Shown here in pieces: positions 1-4,441 of a DNA stretch of 6,462 nucleotides. This DNA comes from Candidatus Nomurabacteria bacterium RIFCSPLOWO2_12_FULL_46_14 (lineage in GTDB: Bacteria > Patescibacteriota > Minisyncoccia > Phycocordibacterales > UBA9973). Every line of letters begins with the position of its first letter. Within the stretch, counting starts at the first letter, position 1. The translations under genes were made by a program, and so were the position numbers. The stretch is taken from contig MFVV01000023.1 in assembly GCA_001786225.1 (NCBI GenBank), positions 732 through 7,193 on the forward strand. The letters are read 5' to 3'. The notes beneath the pieces are model-generated. The model was given only the letters and a program-made list of their open reading frames with translations. It had not been told where the DNA came from and ran no database searches.

Positions 1-732
1 AACATTAGCAGTTATTGGTATTCGGATAAAATAGCTCTTAAACTCAATGGCGCCAAGCAGATTCAAAAGGCCGACAATCCCGAACTCTGGAACATCGTGG
101 AGAATCTTTCCATCACCGCCGGGTTGCCCATGCCCCGACTCGCTATCATTAACGACCCGGCGCCGAATGCTTTTGCTACAGGTAGGGATAAAGAGCATGC
201 AGTCGTGGGGGTAACCACGGGACTTTTAAGCATTTTGGATAGAACGGAGCTCGAAGGAGTCATCGCGCACGAATTGTCTCATATTGGGAATCGCGACATA
301 TTGCTCTCGACTGTAGTAGTCGTCTTGGTTGGGTTCGTCTCAATTATCGCGGACATGTTTTTGCGTTCGATGTTCTGGGGCGGGGGACGAGACCGAGACA
401 GTGGCAAAGCCGGAGCAATCTTAATGATTGTGGGAATAATTCTTTCCATTCTGGCTCCTATTTTTGCCTCCCTGATTCACTTGGCTATCTCCCGTAAGCG
501 GGAATTTTTAGCGGATGCGTCCGGGGCCTTGCTTACTCGTTATCCGGAAGGCTTGGCTAGCGCTCTCCAAAAAATCGCCCAATATTCCGGTAAAATGGCC
601 CGGGCCAACACTGCCACCGCCCACCTTTTCATTTCCAATCCTTTCGGCGTAAAATTCGGCAAGAAAGCTTCAAGTCTAATGAGCACTCATCCGCGAGTGG
701 AAGACCGGGTTAAAGCGCTCCTCGGCAAATAG
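1..732 (+). CDS. htpX: HtpX-family M48 membrane zinc metalloprotease, 5' truncated
   Basis: The reading frame is open from the first base, so the true start lies upstream; the ATG at 97 is internal, because conserved HtpX sequence (a YxSDKIALKLNGAK-like stretch and NPELWNIVENL) precedes it. HtpX is an inner-membrane protease that degrades misfolded membrane proteins through a cytoplasmic zinc site. Visible hallmarks are the PNAFATGR segment (about residues 56-63 of the visible part), the zinc motif HELSH (H90, E91, H94) followed by IGNRD, and the third ligand E168 in KREFLADASG. Two hydrophobic segments lie between the zinc motif and E168 (about residues 100-122 and 138-162), as expected. The N-terminal membrane segments are outside the window. 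The C-terminus (STHPRVEDRVKAL) is the usual ending of the family, and the gene stops with TAG at 730-732. No terminator follows. Family assignment is secure. Confidence 0.95.
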   Translation, partial: NISSYWYSDKIALKLNGAKQIQKADNPELWNIVENLSITAGLPMPRLAIINDPAPNAFATGRDKEHAVVGVTTGLLSILDRTELEGVIAHELSHIGNRDILLSTVVVVLVGFVSIIADMFLRSMFWGGGRDRDSGKAGAILMIVGIILSILAPIFASLIHLAISRKREFLADASGALLTRYPEGLASALQKIAQYSGKMARANTATAHLFISNPFGVKFGKKASSLMSTHPRVEDRVKALLGK

Positions 733-761
733 ACTTTTTAATTCGTGTTTTTTATCCTTTT

Positions 762-770
762 TGGTATACT
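762..770 (+). promoter_or_regulatory. Extended -10 promoter of gatC (leaderless start predicted)
   Basis: TGG-TATACT (hexamer at 765-770) is an extended -10 element. Exactly six bases separate it from the gatC ATG at 777, which puts the expected +1 on the A of the start codon. No good -35 is seen at 16-18 bp (TTCGTG at 742-747 is poor), which fits an extended -10 promoter. There is no Shine-Dalgarno sequence. The predicted gatCA mRNA is leaderless. Confidence 0.65.
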
Positions 771-776
771 GGATTT

Positions 777-1055
777 ATGGAAATAAAGGATGTGGAGCGC
801 TTGGCGGAGCTGGCGCGGATAGAGCTTACGGAGGAAGAGAAAGAATCTTTACTGCGTGATTTTGACAGCATTTTGGCCTATGTTAAGCAGATAGAAGAAG
901 TCCCAATTAACTCGGAGGGCAACCCGGAGGCAGAAGAAGCGCGCAATGTTTTACGGGAAGACGAGCCTTTAAACAGGGATTTTTCTAAAGAATCCATAAT
1001 TTCGCAATTCCCTGATTCCCGAGATGGATTTTTGAAAGTCAAGAAAATATTATGA
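777..1055 (+). CDS. gatC: Asp/Glu-tRNA amidotransferase subunit C
   Basis: GatC is the small subunit of GatCAB, which amidates Glu-tRNA(Gln) and/or Asp-tRNA(Asn) in organisms lacking glutaminyl- or asparaginyl-tRNA synthetase; it wraps around GatA and stabilises the GatA-GatB contact. The 92-residue length is normal. The N-terminal pattern VERLAELARIELTEEE, the following helix with FDSILAYVKQIEEV, and the late LREDEP segment are typical of the family. The start at 777 is fixed by the N-terminal match and by an extended -10 box six bases upstream. The TGA stop (1053-1055) overlaps the gatA ATG (1052-1054) as ATGA, so the two are translationally coupled. Identification is firm. Confidence 0.95.
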   Translation: MEIKDVERLAELARIELTEEEKESLLRDFDSILAYVKQIEEVPINSEGNPEAEEARNVLREDEPLNRDFSKESIISQFPDSRDGFLKVKKIL

Positions 1056-2464
1056 TTGCAATCACAAATCTGACAATCGAGACAGCGCATGAGAATTTAA
1101 AAAATGGCGCATACACCTGTCGTGAGTTACTGGATGTCTACCTTGAGAATATTAAGAGACGAAACAAAGAATTGAATGCCTACTTGGAAATTTACAATGA
1201 TGTTTACGAACAAGCTGAAATAGCTACGGAGAAATTCAAGAATGGCACTGCCGGACTCCTTACTGGAATTCCCTTTGCTATTAAAGACAATATTTTATTG
1301 AAAGGCAAAATAGCTTCTGCTGGTTCTAGAATTTTAGAAAATTATAAGGCTACGTATGATGCCACAGTAATGAAATGCTTAAAAAAAGCTGGCGCAATAG
1401 TGATTGGCCGCACCAACATGGACGAGTTTGCCATGGGTTCCTCAACCCAAAATAGCGCCTTCGGAGCAACCAGAAACCCGCTTGACCCATCTTTGGTGCC
1501 CGGAGGCTCTTCAGGTGGTTCAGCAGCCGCGGTAGCGGGAGAAATGGCCCTTGTGGCTTTGGGCACGGAAACCTGTGGCTCTGTCCGTGAACCAGCGGCG
1601 TTTTGCGGTTTGGTGGGGCTTAAGCCTACATACGGTGCCCTGTCTCGGCATGGCATTATAGCTATGGGTAATTCTCTGGATCAGGTTTCTCCTTTCGGCA
1701 AAACTGTCCGGGACGTAGAAATAATTTTCAAAGCTCTGTCGCAGTATGACGAGGAGGACAGCACTTCTGTGCCGGAGGATTTACGCAAGGGGAAAAATTC
1801 AGCAGGGAAGAAGATTGGCGTACCGTGGCATCTTTTTAAGGAGGGAGTAGACCCGTCCATAATGGAAAATTTCAAAGAGTCTCTTGAAAAATTCAAAAAA
1901 GCGGGATATGAAATATTAGAAATTGAAACACCCACTTCCAAATACTCTCTTGCGGCTTATTACATCATTATGCCGGCGGAAGTTTCAACCAACCTTGCCC
2001 GTTTTGACGGCATGCGCTACGGCTATCACGAGGAAGCGGATAATTTACTGGGAGTTTATAAAAAAAGCCGCGCCCAAGGTTTCGGCAGGGAAGCCAGACG
2101 GAGAATTTTACTCGGGACTTATGTCTTATCCCATGGTTACTATGACGCTTATTACAATAAGGCAATTAAAGTCAGGCAAAAAATTAGAAAAGAAATTATG
2201 AATACTTTTGAAACCGTAGATTTGATTGCTACCCCGCCCGCGCCATTTTTGCCCTTCAAGATAGGAGAAAAACTGGAAGACCCGGTAGCCATGTACTTAT
2301 GCGATGTGTTCAACGCTCCAGCCAATCTCTCGGGCACTCCTTCTATCGCCATTCCTTCGGGCAAAAACAACAAAGGATTGCCATTTTCCATTCAACTTAC
2401 CGCTCCGCACTGGAGAGAAGACTGGCTTTTCGAGGCGGGGAAAAAGTTTGAATCCATCAGGTAA
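1052..2464 (+). CDS. gatA: Asp/Glu-tRNA amidotransferase subunit A
   Basis: GatA is the glutaminase subunit of GatCAB and an amidase-signature enzyme that releases ammonia from glutamine for the GatB kinase site. The Ser-cisSer-Lys triad is present: K78 in GIPFAIKDN, S153 in PGGSSGGSAAA, and S177 in GTETCGSVREPAAFCG. Other family blocks are GRTNMDEFAMGSS (119-131) and GLVGLKPTYGALSRHG (186-201). The C-terminal SGTPSIAIPSG and LPFSIQLTAP blocks are also present. At 470 residues it is slightly shorter than the usual 480-490. It overlaps gatC by four bases and has no Shine-Dalgarno of its own. One oddity is that the nucleophile loop, normally SDTGGSIRQP, reads TETCGSVREP, with cysteine at 175 where glycine is usual. 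gatB does not follow; the next gene is unrelated and has its own promoter within the last codons of gatA. Confidence 0.95.
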   Translation: MIAITNLTIETAHENLKNGAYTCRELLDVYLENIKRRNKELNAYLEIYNDVYEQAEIATEKFKNGTAGLLTGIPFAIKDNILLKGKIASAGSRILENYKATYDATVMKCLKKAGAIVIGRTNMDEFAMGSSTQNSAFGATRNPLDPSLVPGGSSGGSAAAVAGEMALVALGTETCGSVREPAAFCGLVGLKPTYGALSRHGIIAMGNSLDQVSPFGKTVRDVEIIFKALSQYDEEDSTSVPEDLRKGKNSAGKKIGVPWHLFKEGVDPSIMENFKESLEKFKKAGYEILEIETPTSKYSLAAYYIIMPAEVSTNLARFDGMRYGYHEEADNLLGVYKKSRAQGFGREARRRILLGTYVLSHGYYDAYYNKAIKVRQKIRKEIMNTFETVDLIATPPAPFLPFKIGEKLEDPVAMYLCDVFNAPANLSGTPSIAIPSGKNNKGLPFSIQLTAPHWREDWLFEAGKKFESIR

Positions 2465-2478
2465 AAATGTGTTATAAT
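2448..2478 (+). promoter_or_regulatory. Promoter of the 2492 gene, near-leaderless
   Basis: TTGAAT (2448-2453) and TGT-TATAAT (extended -10, hexamer 2473-2478) are separated by 19 bp. The expected +1 is A2485, seven bases before the ATG at 2492, so there is no room for a ribosome binding site. The -35 box lies inside the 3' end of gatA. The perfect TATAAT plus TG makes the -10 convincing; the -35 is weaker. Confidence 0.65.
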
Positions 2479-2491
2479 TCAGGCACAAACC

Positions 2492-3118
2492 ATGGATGGC
2501 GTGAATAAATTTCTAGAGGACCCCCTTTTAAGCTACAAATATTTAAGCCCCGAATATCTGTTTGACCGGATGCGGAGCTTCGTGGAATGGTTTTATCATT
2601 TATTTTTTCAGGAGGGAACGTTGAGCGGTTTTAAAGTTATTCTCTCGCTGCTCTCTATATTTTTCCTCTTCGTTATCGCTTACACCTCCACCCGCATGCT
2701 GGAGATACGGCGCAAGGAGAAAGAGCACCTGGTACATGAAATCGCGGAATATGCCCGACATCAGGAAGCCAAACAAAGGGAGAAAATCGGAGAAGAAGTA
2801 TCCAAGAACGAGAACTGGCGCAATGTTTTGGCGCATTTGGTTTCGCCCAACTTAAACGATTGGAAACTGGCCATTCTGGAGGCGGACACCATGCTGGAGG
2901 GTCTCCTGACCCAGCTGGGTTTTGAGGGCGAGAACATCGGCGAGAAACTTAAATTATTGGACAAAGAAAAATTCCGCAACTTAAATTTTGCCTGGGAAGC
3001 GCACGCTATGCGCAATCGCATCGCCCACGAGGGCATAGACTTCACTTTCTCCCACGCGGAGGCTAACCGGATTATCGCCCTCTACGAGCAGATTTTCCGG
3101 GATTACGATTATATTTAA
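2492..3118 (+). CDS. Membrane-anchored protein with HEPN-like R-x4-H motif, function unknown
   Basis: I do not recognise a named family for this 208-residue protein. It has one clear membrane segment (about residues 47-66, hydrophobic and rich in L, S and F). A basic, charged stretch follows (69-105: EIRRKEKE, KQREK), suggesting that the bulk is cytoplasmic. The C-terminal half is helical and carries MLEGLLTQLG, then GEKLKLLD, then an R-N-R-I-A-H-E-G motif (R174 to H179). R-N-x-x-x-H near the end of a helical bundle resembles the R-x4-6-H motif of HEPN domains, many of which are RNA- or nucleotide-acting. Whether it is catalytic cannot be told from sequence alone. The gene starts seven bases after a predicted transcription start, follows gatA by 27 bp, and ends eight bases from the 3' end of the opposing tRNA-fMet. 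Base composition matches the upstream genes, so it looks like a resident gene. Confidence 0.85.
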   Translation: MDGVNKFLEDPLLSYKYLSPEYLFDRMRSFVEWFYHLFFQEGTLSGFKVILSLLSIFFLFVIAYTSTRMLEIRRKEKEHLVHEIAEYARHQEAKQREKIGEEVSKNENWRNVLAHLVSPNLNDWKLAILEADTMLEGLLTQLGFEGENIGEKLKLLDKEKFRNLNFAWEAHAMRNRIAHEGIDFTFSHAEANRIIALYEQIFRDYDYI

Positions 3119-3125
3119 AAACTTG

Positions 3126-3196
3126 TTGCGGGGAGCCGAATCGAACGGCTGTCTTAAGGTTATGAGCCTTACGAGATGCCTCTTCTCCACCCCGCG
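3126..3196 (-). tRNA. Initiator tRNA-fMet (CAT)
   Basis: A 71-nt cloverleaf is seen on the minus strand. Its arms are acceptor CGCGGGG/CCCCGCA, D stem GAGA/TCTC with a 7-nt loop, anticodon stem TAAGG/CCTTA with loop CTCATAA (anticodon at 3162-3164), a 4-nt variable region, T stem AGCCG/CGGCT with loop TTCGATT, and discriminator A. Two initiator hallmarks are present: a C1-A72 mismatch at the acceptor end and A11-U24 in the D stem. The three consecutive G-C pairs expected at 29-31/39-41 are only partly present, because position 29-41 is A-U. CCA is not encoded. The gene is tail to tail with the 2492 CDS. A TTGAAA/TATAAA promoter lies directly upstream. Confidence 0.93.
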
Positions 3197-3198
3197 AT
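3173..3198. repeat. 26-bp direct repeat, copy 1 (5' part of tRNA-fMet)
   Basis: Positions 3173-3198 are identical base for base to 3271-3296. This copy is the acceptor 5' strand and D arm (nucleotides 1-24) of the functional tRNA-fMet plus two upstream bases. The repeat period is 98 bp. Confidence 0.95.
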
Positions 3199-3202
3199 AT
3201 GT

Positions 3203-3231
3203 TTTATATTTTTTACGCGGTTTACTTTCAA
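3203..3231 (-). promoter_or_regulatory. Promoter of tRNA-fMet, start at or near the mature 5' end
   Basis: On the minus strand TTGAAA (3231 to 3226) and TATAAA (3208 to 3203) are spaced by 17 bp, each one base off consensus. The expected +1 falls on 3196-3198, which is C1 of the tRNA or two bases before it. The precursor would therefore have essentially no 5' leader. The -35 box lies inside the rearranged tRNA-like copy at 3216-3294. Confidence 0.65.
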
Positions 3232-3294
3232 GCCCATAACCTTAGGTTATTCGCACCATGAGTATTTTGGGAGATGCCTCTTCTCCACCCCGCG
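3216..3294 (-). pseudogene. Rearranged partial tRNA-fMet copy (tRNA-like pseudogene)
   Basis: Read on the minus strand, nucleotides 1-24 (3294 to 3271) exactly match tRNA-fMet, including the acceptor 5' strand and D arm GAGA/TCTC. The match then fails apart from a CTCAT that echoes the anticodon loop. The remainder contains no T-loop (no TTCRA). It does contain an inverted copy of the fMet anticodon arm (3228-3244, 14 of 17 matching in reverse complement) and ends in CCGCG (3220 to 3216), which can pair with the first five bases CGCGG. The total of 79 nt is tRNA-like. Without a T-arm or a proper anticodon stem it should not be a working tRNA. It is most likely a relic of a duplication and inversion next to the real gene, although a small structured RNA cannot be excluded. 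Confidence 0.6.
3236..3250. repeat. Palindrome ATAACC-TTA-GGTTAT
   Basis: A perfect 6-bp inverted repeat with a 3-base centre lies inside the tRNA-like pseudogene. Its left part belongs to the inverted anticodon-arm copy. It could fold in RNA from either strand, or be a protein-binding half-site pair between the minus-strand tRNA promoter and the HTH gene. No poly-T follows, so it is not a terminator. Confidence 0.6.
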
Positions 3295-3296
3295 AT
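3271..3296. repeat. 26-bp direct repeat, copy 2
   Basis: This is an exact second copy of 3173-3198. It forms the 5' third of the tRNA-like pseudogene. A TACAAT at 3304 to 3299 on the minus strand could serve as a -10 box just upstream, but no matching -35 is seen. Confidence 0.95.
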
Positions 3297-3334
3297 GTAT
3301 TGTAATCCTACATTAATTTATAAATTTACGCAAG

Positions 3335-3364
3335 TTGTTTTTCATTGTGAACTTGTGATATAAT
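3335..3364 (+). promoter_or_regulatory. Promoter of the HTH gene; sets the start at 3372
   Basis: TTGTTT (3335-3340) is followed after 18 bp by TGA-TATAAT (extended -10, hexamer 3359-3364). The expected +1 is 3371-3372. The first in-frame ATG (3363) overlaps the -10 box itself and cannot be in the transcript, so the second ATG at 3372 is the likely leaderless start. Confidence 0.7.
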
Positions 3365-3371
3365 GTCATAT

Positions 3372-4058
3372 ATGGCTAAATATGACGCAAGAATAAGGGC
3401 AAGGAAAATGAGAAAAAATGGAATTTCTATAATTACAATCTCTAAAGAATTAAATGTTTCTAAGGGGTCCGTTAGTTTATGGTGTCGGGATATATTACTT
3501 AATTCTCAACAAATAGAAAAATTAAAAAAACAGAAAGGAAGCATGCTGGGTAGATGGATAGGGGCAGAAGCAAACAGAAAGAAAAAACTCTATAATATTC
3601 AGGAAGCCGATACTTGGGGAAAAAATTCAGTAAAAAAAATTTCTAGCAGAGAATTGTTATTAGTTATCGCAGCACTTTATTGGTGTGAGGGATCGAAAAC
3701 TGATAGCACTAGCAGATTTCTTTTTGCTAATTCTGACCCTAGTATGATATTACTAATGAAAAATGCCTTAATTAAAGTTATACAAGTTGCTCCCGAGGAT
3801 ATAGTTTGTTGTATTCAAATTAATAAAATACACGAAAAAAGGATAAGAACTGTGTTGATTTTTTGGAAAAAACTGTTAAAATTAAACAATTCACAGATGA
3901 GGAAGCCTTATTTTGTGAATACAAAAATAAGTAAGGTTTACGATAACTATGATACTTACTTCGGTGTGTGCAGGCTATTCGTTCGCCGAAGCAAGAATCT
4001 AAAGTATCGGATGTTGGGCCTGATAAAGGCTCTAAAAACTGAATCTTTGTCGGCATAG
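3372..4058 (+). CDS. HTH protein with LAGLIDADG-endonuclease-like domain
   Basis: The product is 228 residues from the chosen start (231 from the ATG at 3363; numbering below uses the longer form). Residues 11-45 look like a helix-turn-helix (RKMRKNGISIITISKEL, then NVSKGSVSLW). A basic linker follows. Residues 98-112 contain IAALYWCEGSK, which resembles the first motif of LAGLIDADG homing endonucleases of the GFIEAEGS type, with E109 at the metal-ligand position. The FANSDPSMI segment (121-129) and a basic C-terminus follow. Such proteins may be homing-endonuclease derivatives or regulators; the sequence does not decide. The gene is clearly more AT-rich than gatA or htpX, which suggests acquisition. 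The last ten bases overlap the tRNA at 4049, and the TAG stop (4056-4058) is formed by tRNA nucleotides 8-10. CAT-anticodon tRNAs lie on both sides. Confidence 0.85.
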   Translation: MAKYDARIRARKMRKNGISIITISKELNVSKGSVSLWCRDILLNSQQIEKLKKQKGSMLGRWIGAEANRKKKLYNIQEADTWGKNSVKKISSRELLLVIAALYWCEGSKTDSTSRFLFANSDPSMILLMKNALIKVIQVAPEDIVCCIQINKIHEKRIRTVLIFWKKLLKLNNSQMRKPYFVNTKISKVYDNYDTYFGVCRLFVRRSKNLKYRMLGLIKALKTESLSA

Positions 4059-4122
4059 CTCAGGTAGTTAGAGCGGCACACTCATAAAGTGCAGGTCCCA
4101 GGTGCAACTCCTGGTGCCGACA
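4049..4122 (+). tRNA. tRNA with CAT anticodon (elongator Met, or Ile2), unusual core
   Basis: A 74-nt cloverleaf is seen: acceptor GTCGGCA/TGCCGAC (seven perfect pairs), D stem GCTC/GAGC, anticodon loop CTCATAA (anticodon 4083-4085), 5-nt variable region, T stem CCAGG/CCTGG, discriminator A, CCA not encoded. G1-C72 pairing shows it is not an initiator. Elongator Met and lysidine-type Ile2 cannot be separated by eye. There are three oddities. The anticodon stem GCACA/AGTGC has an A31-A39 mismatch. The T-loop TGCAACT has G at 55 instead of U. The D-loop AGGTAGTTA has A at 18 instead of G. Positions 18 and 55 normally contact each other. The 5' end overlaps the HTH gene and no separate promoter is obvious, so it is probably cotranscribed with that gene. 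Confidence 0.88.
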
Positions 4123-4137
4123 CATTGCAAACTAGGA

Positions 4138-4166
4138 TGTACACTAAGTTTGTGATAAATTAAATA
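4138..4166 (+). promoter_or_regulatory. Possible promoter for tRNA-Asp
   Basis: TGTACA (4138-4143) and TAAATA (4161-4166) are spaced by 17 bp and would start transcription at 4173, the first base of tRNA-Asp. Both boxes are mediocre, and an overlapping TGT-GATAAA (4151-4159) is an alternative. Read-through from the upstream tRNA is equally possible. Confidence 0.35.
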
Positions 4167-4172
4167 AAGTAT

Positions 4173-4244
4173 GCGGCTGTAGTTCAACGGTGGAACACTC
4201 CCCTGTCACGGGAGAGGTCGTGGGGTCAGCACCCATCAGCCGCG
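4173..4244 (+). tRNA. tRNA-Asp (GTC)
   Basis: A 72-nt cloverleaf is seen: acceptor GCGGCTG/CAGCCGC (seven pairs), D stem GTTC/GAAC with loop AACGGTG, anticodon stem CTCCC/GGGAG with loop CTGTCAC (anticodon 4205-4207), variable AGGTC, T stem GTGGG/CCCAT with one G-T pair, and discriminator G73 as expected for Asp. CCA is not encoded. The T-loop is GTCAGCA, so the usual T54-A58 pair is replaced by G54 and G58, and the D-loop ends in G21 instead of A21. The gene sits 50 bp after the CAT tRNA, and a strong terminator follows. Confidence 0.9.
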
Positions 4245-4255
4245 CCGAACTGGAC

Positions 4256-4280
4256 AAAGCACCCCCAAAGGGGTGTTTTT
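4256..4280 (+). terminator. Intrinsic terminator after tRNA-Asp
   Basis: The stem CACCCC (4260-4265) pairs with GGGGTG (4270-4275) around the loop CAAA and is followed by five T residues (4276-4280). An A-run on the 5' side (4256-4258) extends the pairing. It closes the HTH gene - CAT tRNA - tRNA-Asp transcript and insulates the NYN gene. Confidence 0.9.
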
Positions 4281-4299
4281 CATTTTCTGTATACGAACA

Positions 4300-4328
4300 T
4301 TCACTTTTAGCTGTTTTTCTGCTATGAT
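4300..4328 (+). promoter_or_regulatory. Possible upstream second promoter of the NYN gene
   Basis: TTCACT (4300-4305) is followed after 17 bp by TGC-TATGAT (extended -10, hexamer 4323-4328). The expected start near 4335 would add about 58 bases to the leader of the NYN gene. It is weaker than the promoter at 4358-4386. Confidence 0.35.
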
Positions 4329-4357
4329 AATAAGGCTTTTAGGTTTTCCACACCACA

Positions 4358-4386
4358 TTGACTTTGAGCCTAGTTTTTGCTAAACT
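4358..4386 (+). promoter_or_regulatory. Main promoter of the NYN nuclease gene
   Basis: TTGACT (4358-4363) and TGC-TAAACT (extended -10, hexamer 4381-4386) are spaced by 17 bp. This is the best -35/-10 pair on the plus strand of the window. The expected +1 is about 4393, giving a 49-base leader, unlike the leaderless genes around it. Confidence 0.7.
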
Positions 4387-4401
4387 AAGCTTACTAATCT
4401 C

Positions 4402-4433
4402 ACTGCCTTCTTGGTGCAAACCAGGACGGCAGT
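4402..4433 (+). promoter_or_regulatory. 5' leader hairpin with GCAA tetraloop upstream of the NYN gene
   Basis: ACTGCC (4402-4407) pairs with GGCAGT (4428-4433). After a 2x2 internal loop, CTTGGT (4410-4415) pairs with ACCAGG (4420-4425, one G-T) closed by a GCAA tetraloop of the GNRA class. The hairpin fills most of the predicted 49-base leader and ends eight bases before the ATG at 4442, where a ribosome binding site would be. Four T residues follow it, too few for a confident terminator. It is likely a translational or stability control element. Confidence 0.65.
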
Positions 4434-4441
4434 TTTAGGTT

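Noticed and set aside
63..263. Minus-strand ORF opposite htpX
   Set aside because: It is a shadow of the conserved protease frame with no promoter or start signal of its own.
1342..2488. Long antisense and alternate-frame ORFs across gatA
   Set aside because: They overlap a well-conserved gene, show no recognisable motifs and are expected by chance in sequence of this composition.
3216..3294. Second functional tRNA-fMet
   Set aside because: The T-arm and a paired anticodon stem are missing; only the first 24 bases match and five terminal pairs are possible.
3173..3296. 26-bp repeats as attachment sites of an integrated element
   Set aside because: Only 72 bp separate them, no integrase is present, and integrases normally duplicate the 3' part of a tRNA while this is the 5' part.
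4324..4383. Short ORF (MIIRLLGFPHHIDFEPSFC) upstream of the NYN gene as a leader peptide
   Set aside because: It would need the weaker upstream promoter, has no ribosome binding site, and its stop overlaps the stronger -10 box. No regulatory codon pattern is seen.
4402..4437. Leader hairpin as an intrinsic terminator
   Set aside because: Only four T residues follow, the stem is interrupted by an internal loop, and it lies directly before the start codon of an intact gene.
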